Positions 44,050-54,800 of a stretch of 64,000 nt of DNA are shown here, one piece after another (position 1 is the stretch's first letter; the number at the start of each line of letters is the position of its first letter). A program made the position numbers and the translations under genes. Source of the stretch: JALZAI01 sp038212215 (GTDB taxonomy: Bacteria; Actinomycetota; Actinomycetes; Mycobacteriales; Jatrophihabitantaceae); the NCBI GenBank assembly GCA_038212215.1, contig JBBQUT010000002.1:62001-126000 (forward strand), written 5' to 3'. Under the pieces are notes generated by a model that searched no databases, was not told the origin of the DNA, and worked only from the letters and a program-made list of their open reading frames with translations.

Positions 44050-47000
44050 GGTGGCGCCGCGCCGCGGCGCCACCTTGCTCGCCCGGCTAGCCTTCGTCGA
44101 CCCAACCCGGGCCGCGGAGATATTGCAGGCCGCGCCGCTGAGCTGGTGGGACCTAGCTGCCGGCGGCCCCGTCGACGACACCTGCGCCGCCGTGATCTCG
44201 GCCCTCGGCCGCACCGCCGACCCGGACGCGGCGCTGGGGGCGCTGGCTGCGCTGGTCGCGGCCCCGGGCGGCGCCGAATTGCGCGAGGCAGTCGCCACGA
44301 GCAGCGAGCTGCGGGGGCGGCTGCTCCCGCTGCTTGCAGTGTCGGCGGCGCTCGCCGAGCACCTGCTCGCGCACCCTTACGACTGGCGGGTGCTGGTCGG
44401 TCCACGCGACGGCGCCAGTGTCGCGGCGCGCCTCGCGTCCGCGGTCGGGGCAGACGCTGCGCATCCGGTGACCGGAACCGACGGCGCGCGGGCCACCATC
44501 GCGCGGGCCGAAGGGGTCGCGGCGCTTCGTGTGGCCTACCGTCGCGAGCTCGTCGCGATCGCCGGACGCGACCTGGCCGGCGAACTCGACCTGCGCGCGG
44601 TGACCGAGGCACTTGCCGACGTCGCCGGGCACACGCTGCAGGCGGGCCTTGCGCTCGCCGCAGCAGGGCTGCCCTCGTCGGCGACGCCGTGTCGGCTTGC
44701 GATCATTGCTATGGGCAAGGCCGGAGCCCGCGAACTCAACTACGTTTCCGACGTAGACGTGGTCTTTGTCGCCGAACCGGCCGCGTCAGCGGCGCAGGCC
44801 ATCGAAGCGGCCCTGGCCACTGCGAGCAAGCTCGCCGGTGAGACGATGCGAATCTGCCGCGACGTGGCATGGGAGGTCGATGCGGCGCTGCGGCCGGAGG
44901 GCAAGAACGGTCCGCTGGTGCGCACGCTCGCCAGCCACGCTGCTTACTACCGGCGCTGGGCAAGTACATGGGAGTTCCAGGCACTGCTCAAGGCCCGTCC
45001 GGTAGCCGGTGACCTCGATCTGGGCGCGGGTTACCTCGACACCGTTGCCCCGTTCGTCTGGGCGGCAGCCGAGCGGCCGGACTTCGTCGCGGACGTGCGG
45101 GCGATGCGGCGGCGGGTCGTCGAGCACATTCCGGTGGCCGTGGCCGATCGTGAGATCAAGCTGGGCCGCGGCGGCATCCGCGACGTCGAGTTTGCCGTGC
45201 AACTGCTGCAACTTGTGCACGGCCGCGGCGACGAGTCGCTACGTGTCGCGGCGACGCTGCCCGCCCTCGACGCACTGCGCGACGGCGGGTACGTGGGCCG
45301 CGACGACGCGGTGAGCCTGGCCGACGCGTACACCTTCCTGCGCGCCACCGAGCACCGGCTGCAACTGCGCAAGCTGCGGCGCACCCACGTCGTTCCCGAC
45401 GACCCGGGGCTGCAGTCCTGGCTGGCGCTCGCACTCGGTTTCCGCCCGGATGCCCGCGGTGACGCGCGCGCGGTGTGGCAGTCGGAGTGGGCACTGCACG
45501 CGCGCGAGGTGCGCCGCCTGCACGAGAAGTTGTTCTACCGTCCGCTGCTGGAGGCCGTGGCCCGGGTGCCGTCCGCGGCGTTGCGGCTGACCACCGACGA
45601 GGCCGGCCGGCGCCTAGCCGCCCTCGGCTTCCTCGACCCGCAGCGCGCCCTGCAACACATCAAGTCGCTGACCGCGGGCCTGTCCCGTCGCGCGGTGCTG
45701 CAGCGGGCGCTGTTGCCGGTGTTGCTGTCGGACTTCGCGGACGCTGCCGACCCGGACGGCGGGTTACTTGCCTACCGCCAGGTGTCCGACCAGCTGGGTG
45801 CGACGTCGTGGTACCTGCGCTTGCTGCGCGACGACGGCGCGGTGGCGCAGCGACTGGCTTACCTGTTGGGAACGAGCCGATACGTCGGGCGAATGCTGGG
45901 TCGTGCACCGGAGGCACTGCGGATGCTCGCCGACGACACCGAGCTCGTCGCGCGTGAAGGGTCCGACGTCGCGGCCACGATGCGCGAGTCGGCCGCTCGC
46001 CAGCCGGACCCGACCGCGGCGGTCGCCGTCGTGCGGGGAATCCGCCGCCACGAACTGCTGCGCATCGCGTTCGCGGACCTGCTCGGGTTCACCGATGTCG
46101 AGCAAGTATGCGAGGCGATCAGCGCGACCACCGAGGCGACTCTCGAGGTCGCGTTGCAGGTCGCCGTGCGGGCCGTGAGCAGCGAACGCGGTTTCGACGT
46201 GCTGCCCCTACGCTTCGCCCTGATCGCGATGGGACGCCTCGGCGGGGCGGAGACCGGGTACGGGTCCGACGCCGACGTCATGTTCGTCTTCGAGCCTTTG
46301 GGTGGCGTCGCCGGACCGGACGGTGCGGCTGACCTGGATCTCAGCAAGATCGCGCAGCTGATCGCGGTACGGGTGCGCGCGCTGCTGTCCGCCCCGTCCT
46401 CGACCGACCCGCCGCTGGGAGTGGATGCGGATCTTCGCCCAGAGGGCCGCAACGGCCCGTTGGTGCGGTCGCTTGCCTCGTACGCGCACTACTACCAGCG
46501 CTGGTCCTCGTCTTGGGAGGCGCAGGCCCTGCTCCGCGCTCGTTTCGCCGCGGGCGACGCCGGGCTAGGGGCGCGATTCGTCGAGCTCATCGACCCGATC
46601 CGTTATCCGGCCGCGGGCCTGCGCGCTGCCGACGTTCTGGAGATCCGGCGGTTGAAGGGACGTGTGGACGCCGAGCGCCTCCCGCGCGGCGCCGATCCGA
46701 CGACACATACCAAGCTCGGACGCGGCGGCCTGGCCGACATCGAATGGACGATCCAGCTCTTGCAGTTGCGCCACGGCGCCCGGGTCGCCGCCCTGCGAAC
46801 GACGCGCACGCTGGACGCATTGCGCGCGGCCGTCGAGGACGGACTGCTCCAGCAGGCGCAGGCCGACATCCTGATCGCGGCCTGGCGGCACGCCACCCGG
46901 CTCCGCAACGCGATCATGCTGGCCCGTGACAAGGCCGAGGACCAGATCCCGGTCTCCGGCACATCGCTGGTCGCCGTCGGACGGGCGCTCGGCTACCCGG

Positions 47001-47098
47001 CGGGCTTCGATCCCGGGCGGGTCGTCGACGACTACCGGCGCGCGGCCAGGCGCGCTCGCCGCGTCGTCGAGGACGTGTTCTACGGCCCGGCCGGGTGA
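44039..47098 (+). CDS. glnE: Glutamine synthetase adenylyltransferase/deadenylylase
   Basis: A 1019-residue protein. Two nucleotidyltransferase domains each have the metal motif: LNYVSDVDVVF near residue 235 (deadenylylating half) and GYGSDADVMFVF near 740 (adenylylating half). Each is followed by its EGKNGPLVRTLAS or EGRNGPLVRSLAS segment. It controls type I-beta glutamine synthetase activity. Alternative in-frame starts at 44003 and 43973 lie inside the repeat; I chose the ATG at 44039 because upstream residues are repeat-derived. Confidence 0.92.
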   Translation: MSEGVAPRRGATLLARLAFVDPTRAAEILQAAPLSWWDLAAGGPVDDTCAAVISALGRTADPDAALGALAALVAAPGGAELREAVATSSELRGRLLPLLAVSAALAEHLLAHPYDWRVLVGPRDGASVAARLASAVGADAAHPVTGTDGARATIARAEGVAALRVAYRRELVAIAGRDLAGELDLRAVTEALADVAGHTLQAGLALAAAGLPSSATPCRLAIIAMGKAGARELNYVSDVDVVFVAEPAASAAQAIEAALATASKLAGETMRICRDVAWEVDAALRPEGKNGPLVRTLASHAAYYRRWASTWEFQALLKARPVAGDLDLGAGYLDTVAPFVWAAAERPDFVADVRAMRRRVVEHIPVAVADREIKLGRGGIRDVEFAVQLLQLVHGRGDESLRVAATLPALDALRDGGYVGRDDAVSLADAYTFLRATEHRLQLRKLRRTHVVPDDPGLQSWLALALGFRPDARGDARAVWQSEWALHAREVRRLHEKLFYRPLLEAVARVPSAALRLTTDEAGRRLAALGFLDPQRALQHIKSLTAGLSRRAVLQRALLPVLLSDFADAADPDGGLLAYRQVSDQLGATSWYLRLLRDDGAVAQRLAYLLGTSRYVGRMLGRAPEALRMLADDTELVAREGSDVAATMRESAARQPDPTAAVAVVRGIRRHELLRIAFADLLGFTDVEQVCEAISATTEATLEVALQVAVRAVSSERGFDVLPLRFALIAMGRLGGAETGYGSDADVMFVFEPLGGVAGPDGAADLDLSKIAQLIAVRVRALLSAPSSTDPPLGVDADLRPEGRNGPLVRSLASYAHYYQRWSSSWEAQALLRARFAAGDAGLGARFVELIDPIRYPAAGLRAADVLEIRRLKGRVDAERLPRGADPTTHTKLGRGGLADIEWTIQLLQLRHGARVAALRTTRTLDALRAAVEDGLLQQAQADILIAAWRHATRLRNAIMLARDKAEDQIPVSGTSLVAVGRALGYPAGFDPGRVVDDYRRAARRARRVVEDVFYGPAG

Positions 47099-47102
47099 AC
47101 AG

Positions 47103-48017
47103 TCACCGAGGGACGAAAGTACGCCGGGACGGGCGGTGCGGGTGGTCCGGCAGCCCGAAATCCGACGCGTCGACAGGCGGGGTGTACGCGCCATGGCCGG
47201 ACAACATTGCCTGGACAGCGAACGCCAGTGCGACGACGACTGCACCGCCGACGGCGTCCAGGATGTAGTGATTCGCCGTGGCGACAATCACGAGCAGGGT
47301 GACGAGCGGGTAGAGCAGGCCGAGCAAGCGCGCCCAGCGGGCGCGCGCACACATGACGACCGAGATGCCGGCCCACAGTGCCCAGCCGATGTGCAGGCTG
47401 GGCATCGCCGCGTACTGGTTCGAGTGTGCGGCGATTTCCGGGTCGGCCAGCGAACCCCAGGTGTGGAAGTGGATCACAGTGTCGAAATAGCTCGTGCCGG
47501 GCAGCAGCCGGGGTGGGGCGGCCGGGTAGAACGCGAAACCGCTGAGTGCGATGAGGGTTGTGGCGAACAGCACCGTCCGCGCGCCTCGGTACACGTGCGG
47601 ACGCTTGACGAAAAGCCAGAGCAGTACGCCCATCGTTACTACGAAATGCAATGTGGCGTAGTAATAGTCGAGGATCTGCGCAATCCACTCGTGGGCGGCG
47701 ACCCACCGGTTGATCGACAGCTCGAAGTTCAGGTGCAGGAATTCCTGGACGTGTTGAATGCTGAAACCGTGCCGGATCGCTATCGACTTCTGTTCCGGGA
47801 TGGCATTGCGGCCAAGGCTGTAGAGCCAGTATCCGAACGCGATGAGCGCCAATTCCTGCCACCACAGTGGGCGGCGCCAGCGCAGCACCCGCGAGGGCAA
47901 CAGGCCGCCGAACCCGCGCGGACCCGCGTGGGCGTCCTTCGGCGCCCGCTGCTCGGTGCAGATGGCGGCCATCGGATCATAATGCCAGTTCGCGGCCCGT
48001 CGGTGTGACTTCGCCAC
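47103..48017 (-). CDS. PAP2-superfamily membrane phosphatase
   Basis: A 304-residue protein with about 5-6 membrane segments. It has the catalytic pattern of the PAP2_3/inositol-phosphorylceramide synthase type: SNQYAAMPSLHIGWA near residue 205 and NHYILDAVGG near residue 250. It probably acts on phospholipids or polyprenyl phosphates on the outer face of the membrane. The GTG start at 48017 lacks a clear ribosome-binding site. It lies 21 bp downstream of the desaturase gene. Confidence 0.85.
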   Translation of the reverse strand: MAKSHRRAANWHYDPMAAICTEQRAPKDAHAGPRGFGGLLPSRVLRWRRPLWWQELALIAFGYWLYSLGRNAIPEQKSIAIRHGFSIQHVQEFLHLNFELSINRWVAAHEWIAQILDYYYATLHFVVTMGVLLWLFVKRPHVYRGARTVLFATTLIALSGFAFYPAAPPRLLPGTSYFDTVIHFHTWGSLADPEIAAHSNQYAAMPSLHIGWALWAGISVVMCARARWARLLGLLYPLVTLLVIVATANHYILDAVGGAVVVALAFAVQAMLSGHGAYTPPVDASDFGLPDHPHRPSRRTFVPR

Positions 48018-48038
48018 GTCCCTACTCAGCCTCGAAAG

Positions 48039-49187
48039 TCAGCGCTGGGCGGCCACCAGCACCGGGCGAGGCTCGCGCAGCGGCTTCCCGACCCGGTTGA
48101 GGTGCCGAAGCACAGCGCCGTAGGACCCGACCAGGCTGGCCTCGGTGTAACAGATACCCAGTTGCGCGCAGTAAGCCCGCACCAGCGGCTGCGCCTTGCT
48201 GAGGTTGGCGCGGGGCATATTCGGGAACAGGTGGTGCTCGACCTGATAGTTGAGCCCGCCGAGCAGGAAGTCGGTGACGGTGCCACCGCGGACGTTGCGA
48301 CTGGTCAGCACCTGGCGTCGCAGAAAATCGATCGTCTGGCCCGGCGGCAGGGTGGGCATTCCCTTGTGGTTCGGTGCGAACGAACAGCCCATGTACACGC
48401 CCCACACCGCCTGCTGGATCGCGACGAACGCGAGCGCCTTGACCGGGGACAGCACTAACAGCACCGCGCCGAGGTAACCGACGACGTGCAGGGTGAGCAT
48501 GGTGAGCTCGGTACGGCGGTAGCGGCGCACGCGGGTGATGTGCAGCCATTCCACGGCCTGCGCGTGAAGGTTGAGTCCCTCCAGCGTGAGCAGCGGGAAG
48601 AACAACCAGGCTTGGTGTGCCGCGATGAATCGCTCGACCCGACCGCTGCGAGCTCGGGCCTGCGCGTCAGTGAAGGTGATGACGCTGTCGCCGATGTCGG
48701 GATCGCGATCCTCATGGTTGGGGTGCGAGTGGTGGCGGTTGTGTTCGTCCACCCACCAGCCGAAACTGAGCCCGATGAGCAGATCCCCGGTGATCAGACC
48801 CAAGATGTCATTGACCCGGCGGGTGCGCGCCACCTGCTGGTGGCCTCCGTCGTGGCCGAGGAACGCGACCTGGGTGAACATCAGGCCCAGGACCACCGCG
48901 ACGATCGTCGAATACCAACTGTCGCCGACGAGCACCAGCGCGTACCACGTTGCGGCGTAGCCAGCGAGGGTCAGCACGACCCGGGCGGCGTAGTTGATCC
49001 GGCGCCGGTCGAGCAGGCCCGAGGCCCTGACCTGACGCGCCAGGGCCGAAAATTCGCTGCTGGCTGGCGCCACGAGCGCCGCGGATTGGGGCTGCAAGGC
49101 AGACATCCCGTCTGATACGACCGGCTGTCGAGCAGCGGAAGCACCGTGATACATGCTCGTCGGGACCGGCAGGCGGTGGTTTCGCAT
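48039..49187 (-). CDS. Membrane fatty acid desaturase
   Basis: A 382-residue integral membrane enzyme with the three histidine boxes HDGGH, HNRHH and QVEHH of the delta-6/delta-12-type desaturase family, and four hydrophobic segments. It would introduce a double bond into acyl lipids using a di-iron centre. The start is uncertain, with an ATG at 49187 and others 12 and 28 codons later; none has a strong ribosome-binding site. Confidence 0.88.
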   Translation of the reverse strand: MRNHRLPVPTSMYHGASAARQPVVSDGMSALQPQSAALVAPASSEFSALARQVRASGLLDRRRINYAARVVLTLAGYAATWYALVLVGDSWYSTIVAVVLGLMFTQVAFLGHDGGHQQVARTRRVNDILGLITGDLLIGLSFGWWVDEHNRHHSHPNHEDRDPDIGDSVITFTDAQARARSGRVERFIAAHQAWLFFPLLTLEGLNLHAQAVEWLHITRVRRYRRTELTMLTLHVVGYLGAVLLVLSPVKALAFVAIQQAVWGVYMGCSFAPNHKGMPTLPPGQTIDFLRRQVLTSRNVRGGTVTDFLLGGLNYQVEHHLFPNMPRANLSKAQPLVRAYCAQLGICYTEASLVGSYGAVLRHLNRVGKPLREPRPVLVAAQR

Positions 49188-49294
49188 GCGAGAGCAACCC
49201 CGATATGCCCAGTCTGCCCCGTTCGCTGCGTCGAATCATCCCTGCGGACGAATCCGGCACGGCACCGCCGACCGGTCCGGCCGCGGGACGGGCA

Positions 49295-51178
49295 TCAACT
49301 CACCGGCACGCTGACAGAGAACGCAGTGGCGTCGAAGCTCGAGGTCTGGATCGTGACGTCGAGAGTCCAGTGGCCGGGACGCGGGAATGTGATGCCGACG
49401 TCTTCCACTCCGTCGCGAGCCGAACCGGCAGCGTTCGGCAGGCGCAGTGGGAACGGTCCCAGCTGGTCGCTCGGCAGGCTCACTGCCGCCTGCAAGCGCT
49501 GGACGGGCACCGCTTTGCCTCCGGGCGAGCGCACGGACAGATGCAGGACGCTGTCACCGGCCCGCGGGGCGTCGATGCGAACCGAGAGCTGGACGCCGTT
49601 CGCACTCAGCGTGCGGGTGAACGCCGGGAAGTAGGACCCGCGCGCCGGTACGGCGACCACCAGCGCCGCAGTCGCGCTCAACACGCCGAACGCGATCAGC
49701 ACTTCAGCCAGCAGGCCCCGCTGGAGCCCGGCGGTCGGCAGCGGGTCGCCGCGCACCGGCGTTCGGGCCGGCGTCGCAGCGCTGCGCTTGCCGGCAGCCG
49801 AGTCGCGGGTCGCTCGCTCGCCGGGGCGCCGACGTCCGGACGCGGGGGACGGACGGGGTCCCGCCACGGCCTGCTCGAGCGTTGGGTCGGCGGGCAGGGG
49901 CGCTGCCGTCGCGCTGAGGTGGCGACGCACCCAGCGCCGAGCGAGAGCGCCCAGTGCGATCGCCGCGACCACCAAGCCCAGCTTGATCAGCAGCAGGCGC
50001 CCGAACGACGTGGCGAACAAGGCCGGAAAGGTTCCCGCCTCGCGCCAGCTCTGATAGGTGCCCGTGCCGACGAGAACGAGCACGCAGCCGAACGCGACCC
50101 GCGAGAACTGCGGCAGCACGGCGGCGAGGTCCGCCGAGCGCGCGGCCGGGCGGAGGCTGAACACCACCACCGCGAGCCCGCCGAGCCACACTGCCATCGC
50201 CGACAGGTGCAGCAGATCGGCGGTGATCGCGAGTGGGGTCTGCAACCCGGTCGAGGGATGCCCGGACAACGTCCAGGTCGTCATGAGCGTCAGAGCGGCC
50301 GCACCGGCAATGAGCGTTGTCACGCGCTCCGTCCGCGCGACGGGTCGTGCGCCGGGCCGTGCGCCGGGTCGTGCGCCGCGGGTCGCACCGGACGCTGCTG
50401 CACGGCTGGCGCGCGACACCGTCCACACCACGAAGGCCCCGAAACCGAGGAGCAGGTACACCCGATAGGTGTAAAGCAGATCGAACCGGCGCGAGTGGGT
50501 GTCCAGCGTGCCGGGCGACAGCCACATCGCACTCAGTGGGTCACCGCTCGCCCACACGCCGTCCAAGAACATCGAGACGATCGTGCTGGTACCCAGCAAC
50601 GCGAGGCCGAGGTAGAGCGTGCGCCGCGGCCGGGGAAGGGCCAGCCCGGCAGGCCATAGCGTCAGCAGGATGAGCAACGCGCCGGGCGCGAGGATCAGCC
50701 CGGCATAACCGAGGCCGCGCGCGACCCCGAGTAGCACGCCTGCCGAGTCGTTGCGGCGGAATGTGGCCACGGCGCCGGTGACCCGGCTGGGCGCGCCTAC
50801 GGAGAACCGGAAGGCGCCAGACACCGGGTGGGTATCCGCGGAACTCACATGCCAGGTGACGGTGTATGTACCGATGTGCAGATCGGGCCGCACCAGGACC
50901 CGGATCCGGTCCTCGTGCCCTGCAACGCGTGTGACCCGCGCCTCGTCCACCCTCGTCAGGTGGTCGTCGAAGACCTCGATCGCGTTGTCAGCGACCTCGA
51001 CCCGTTCACCGAAACTCAGCGTCACCTGCGTCGGAGCATGCGCGAGCACGTCACCGGCGTGCGGATCGCTCCCGACGAGCTGGGCGTGCGCGTCAGCCGT
51101 CCCGGTCAGCGCGAGCGAGGTCAGGGCGAAGGCGGACAGCAACAGGGCCAGCCGCAGTGCCCGCCGATGCGTATCCAT
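49295..51178 (-). CDS. CopC-CopD copper import/resistance fusion
   Basis: A 627-residue fusion. A signal peptide is cleaved before His31, giving the HAQLVGSDPHAG N terminus of CopC, whose His1 binds Cu(II); DTHPVSGAFRF is the second metal segment. About residues 145-420 form the eight-helix CopD permease. The C-terminal roughly 100 residues are a separate Ig-like (YtkA-type) domain. A low-complexity RPGARPGARPVART stretch lies between helices. It is 13 bp after the YtkA-like gene and belongs to the copper locus. Confidence 0.88.
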   Translation of the reverse strand: MDTHRRALRLALLLSAFALTSLALTGTADAHAQLVGSDPHAGDVLAHAPTQVTLSFGERVEVADNAIEVFDDHLTRVDEARVTRVAGHEDRIRVLVRPDLHIGTYTVTWHVSSADTHPVSGAFRFSVGAPSRVTGAVATFRRNDSAGVLLGVARGLGYAGLILAPGALLILLTLWPAGLALPRPRRTLYLGLALLGTSTIVSMFLDGVWASGDPLSAMWLSPGTLDTHSRRFDLLYTYRVYLLLGFGAFVVWTVSRASRAAASGATRGARPGARPGARPVARTERVTTLIAGAAALTLMTTWTLSGHPSTGLQTPLAITADLLHLSAMAVWLGGLAVVVFSLRPAARSADLAAVLPQFSRVAFGCVLVLVGTGTYQSWREAGTFPALFATSFGRLLLIKLGLVVAAIALGALARRWVRRHLSATAAPLPADPTLEQAVAGPRPSPASGRRRPGERATRDSAAGKRSAATPARTPVRGDPLPTAGLQRGLLAEVLIAFGVLSATAALVVAVPARGSYFPAFTRTLSANGVQLSVRIDAPRAGDSVLHLSVRSPGGKAVPVQRLQAAVSLPSDQLGPFPLRLPNAAGSARDGVEDVGITFPRPGHWTLDVTIQTSSFDATAFSVSVPVS

Positions 51179-51191
51179 GCTCAGATTGGTG

Positions 51192-51674
51192 TCAGCTCAA
51201 CCGGACGGCCGTACGGACGGTCACGGAGCCGCCGAGCCGGTCGAATTGCGCGCTGAGGGTGTAGCGACCGGCGGCGAGCGAGAACGCCTTTGACGTCCAT
51301 CGCCCAGCACCCACGACCGTCAGCGCGACGTCGCGACGGATGCCGTCCGAGCCGGTCAGCTGCGCGTGCGCGTTCGGCGCGCTGGCGGGCGTGGCCTCGG
51401 TCGACAGCCGCACGTCCAGCAGAGTCAGCGTCCGGGCGCCGAGGCGGGTCCGGGTGATGTGAAAGGTCGCGTCGTAGCCGGCGCTGCTGGCGTGGACGAC
51501 GGTCAAGCGCGCCCGGTCGACACCGGTCGAGGCCGCCGGGGCGGGGGTTCGCGTCGGCGCCAGCGGCGAGCGCGATCGCGGGGTCGAGGACCAGATCGCC
51601 ACTCCAAGGGCGATGACCACGGCCACGCCGAACGCCGGCAGCAGAAGCCGGACCGTTCTGCGAAGCGTGGTCAT
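51192..51674 (-). CDS. Membrane-anchored YtkA-like protein
   Basis: A 160-residue protein with one N-terminal membrane helix (about residues 10-28), a Pro/Ala/Thr linker, and a beta-rich domain of the YtkA/FixH kind. There is no metal motif that I can name. It precedes CopC-CopD by 13 bp on the same strand and is likely co-transcribed, so a role in copper handling at the cell surface is inferred. Confidence 0.65.
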   Translation of the reverse strand: MTTLRRTVRLLLPAFGVAVVIALGVAIWSSTPRSRSPLAPTRTPAPAASTGVDRARLTVVHASSAGYDATFHITRTRLGARTLTLLDVRLSTEATPASAPNAHAQLTGSDGIRRDVALTVVGAGRWTSKAFSLAAGRYTLSAQFDRLGGSVTVRTAVRLS

Positions 51675-51699
51675 CTGCCCTCGATATCACGAAATGGCG

Positions 51700-51877
51700 C
51701 TCACCGGGTCAGGCACTGCCGCCAGTCTCCGCTCAGCCGTGTACATCGTGATCACATCGGTTCGCTCGCAAGCTTCGCTCACGGGGTCAGGCAGTGCCGC
51801 CAGTCTCCGCTCAGCCGTGTACATCGTGATCACATCGGTTCGCTCGCAAGCTTCGCTCACGGGTTCAGGCACTGCAG
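51700..51877 (-). repeat. 78-bp direct repeats at the end of the multicopper oxidase gene
   Basis: Two full units with period 78 bp (GTCAGGCA at 51708 and 51786) and a third partial unit at 51864 differ at only a few positions. Read on the minus strand, they keep a frame that encodes VSEACERTDVITMYTAER twice. Each unit includes GTGAGCGAAGCTTGCGAGCG, related to the glnE repeat. The oxidase stop codon lies inside the partial unit. Confidence 0.85.
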
Positions 51878-54800
51878 CCCTGCCCCCGTACCCGGGCACG
51901 TCGACGGCGTCGGCAGCACCCGTTGCAGGCCCCACATCCCGGCGGTCGTGAACACCCGGCGCAGGTCACCATAGTAGTAGTCACCTGGTTGCTGCGTCGA
52001 TCCGCCGGCACCGCCGCTGATGTTCGCGGTCAACATCTCCCACGGCCCGACGCCGCGCGTCTCTGCGGAGTCCGCGTCAGGGATGTTCGGGTCCAGCGAG
52101 AACGACAGGCCGCCGAAGTTGACGCTGTGCATCTGCTCGCTGCCCGGCGCCACCAGGACGTGCACGACCATCGGATCGCCCGCGTACGCCGACAGGATCG
52201 GTGTGCTCGGGTCGCCGAACGCGGCGGTGCTGAACGCGTCCGCGCGGCTCGTGTCGCGGGGCGCTTGCCGGTAGTTGACCCGTACCGAGGCCGGCTTCTG
52301 CACCGCGACCGGGTACGGCATGAAGCTCGCCCCGATCTGCGGGTCATCGTCGGCGAGGATCAGCGAGAAGTCGCGGTAGGCGGGGTCGCTCGGCGGGTGC
52401 ACGTCCACCGAGGCGCCGACGTCGGTGACGTCGCCGGTGACCGGATCGGTGACCAAGGATTCAGCGGGGACGACGGTGTAGGCGCCGTAGAGTCCCAGCT
52501 TGCTCAGCGCACCACCGAAGTCGGCGATGCTGCCGCTGGTCACCTTCGGGTTGTCCACGTAGTAGGTGTACGTGCGGCTGGCCTTGCTCAGGATCGTCGT
52601 TTCCGGGTTCCACCCGACGTCGACCCCGCTGGACGGGGTGTCGCTGGCGAGGCCGGACAGGTGGAAGGACACGCGATTCACGCCGGTCTGGTTCGTGACC
52701 GTGACGTTGACGCATTCCCCCTGTGCGAAGTGAAGCACGAGCGGATCGGGCTGCACCCTTCCGGCAAGCACCGCACCGGCCTGCGCGGCCGGGACGTACG
52801 CGTAGCGCACCGGGTTGGATGCTCCCGGAACCCGCAGCGCGGTCACCGCGAAGTCGTGCGACTGCGCGCCGCTCGGGCAGGGGCTCGTCACACCGGACGG
52901 TTCGGGTGGAGCGCCGCCGGTCTGGGTCGGCAGCGGCGCCGCGTTCGGTGGCGACGTGCCGGGGAGTGGCTGCAGGAAGTTCGGATCGCTCGGGTCGTTG
53001 GTCACCTGGCCCTTGAGTACCCGGATGATGCCCCACGCCCCGTCGTTGATGCGGCGGTTGATCCCGTTGAAGTACAGGTAGTCGCCCGGCAGGTGGTTCG
53101 AGCCGCCTGCGCCGCCAGCCAGAATCAGGGTGTACTTCTCGGAGATGCCGTAGTGCACGGTGTCCACGCTGCTGCCGAGCAGTGTCCCGCCGCCGTCGGT
53201 ATACCTGTTCTCGGTGCCGAAGGTGTGCCCGTCGACGTGCAGGGTGTCCACCGTTGGACCGACGTTGACCGTGCGGATCACGAATGGATCTCCCGCGTAG
53301 GCCCTTGGCAGCGGCGTAAGCGGATCACCCCATTTGTACGAGCTGAATTTCAGCGATGGATCGCCTATTCGGTCAGCGAGCGGATTAGCTCGCAGATTCA
53401 GGGTCGAATCCGCGGTGGCGCCGAAGCCCTTGTCGATCGTCCACAAAGCCATCTCGCGGAAGCTCCCGGAGACGCCGGCGCCTTGCGCCAGCGGGTTGTT
53501 CGTGTGGATGTCGACGATCGTCCCGGAGTCGACGGGCGCGCCGGTGCGCGGGTCGTTGTAGGTCGAGCCCTTCGGCTCGGTGATCAGCTGCCCGACGAGG
53601 CCGTGCGCCCAGGTGTGGATGCCATCGACGTGGTCGTGGAAGAAGATATTGTCCAGGTTCACATCGGGATACCAGCGGTACTGGACGAACTCGGTGCCGG
53701 CGTACTCCCCGGCGGGGTGCGCGATCTGCAGCGGATCGGAAAGCGTTACCGTGCCGGCCGTCGCGTCCAGCGCGGTGATGGTGCGGATCTCCGGGCCGGT
53801 CCCGGACTGGCCGGCGTTGGCGGTGCCCGTAGCAGCCGGGCCGTCGGTCCCCAATCCCACCCCGATGCTTTCTCCGACCTGGAACTTCGCCACGCTCGCC
53901 AGCTGCAGCACTGTCGCACCGGCATCGGCCGTTGCGGTGAGCTGCGGGTCCTCGAGCTTGTACGGGCGCACCGCCTGCTCGTACGACATGCCGGTGATCA
54001 CGCCGTCCGAGGCCTGCGTGTCGAACTGCACGTGATGGATGTGCACGTTGACCTGGCTGAAGTGATTGGCCGCGTTCGTGTCGGTGAGCTCGCTGGTCAG
54101 CGTCACCGCGTCGCATTCACCGACATTCGTGCGCAGCGCCAATGGCTGCACCGGCTTGGTGCCGTTCAGAACCGCCTGCTTGTCGTGCGCCAGTACGAAC
54201 ACCATTCCGGTGGGATCGGTGTCCACCGGCGTGACCTGCACAGGGTGCTCGACCGCGACGATGTTGAAGCGGCGCAACTCGGTCGGCTGGCCGTCGGCCT
54301 GGCGAGCGGCACAGATCCCGTCCGGACGATTGGCCCACGGGTCCAGGTGAGTCGCAGTGACGTCCTTGGCCGGCTGGTCGCCCTGCTCGCCGAGGTAGGG
54401 CGCACCAGAGTGCCCGTTCGGTGAGAACGGCGGCCGGATGCCGAGATGCGGACGCATCATCGGGTAGGCCGGACGGCCGTTGTTCGGGTTGAACAGCAGC
54501 ACGGGACGGTTCCCGACGAACGTGTCGTCCTGCAACGCGGTGGGGTGACCGGGGTGGGCCGGATCGTTGTAGTAGTCCGGATAGACCTTGGTGTCCTCCG
54601 GCTCACCCAGGTACTGAGTGCGGTTCGCGGAGTTGGTGGTCCAGTTCCACACGGCTGCGTCGTTCGCGTTGCGCCGGACACCACGGGCCGGCAATTGCGG
54701 TGCGACCCAGCTGTTGAGGTTCGCCGCCGTGATGGTCTGACCGTCGTAGGTTCGCCCGACGAGATCGGTCGAATCGATCGGCCACGGCGGGATGTTGCCG

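Noticed and set aside
51700..51877. Possible CRISPR or attachment site at the 78-bp repeats
   Set aside because: Only two full units without spacers or an integrase; it is a direct repeat.
51923..54424. 833-codon plus-strand frame inside the multicopper oxidase gene
   Set aside because: High GC gives long chance frames on the other strand; the minus-strand frame carries copper motifs and is the real gene.
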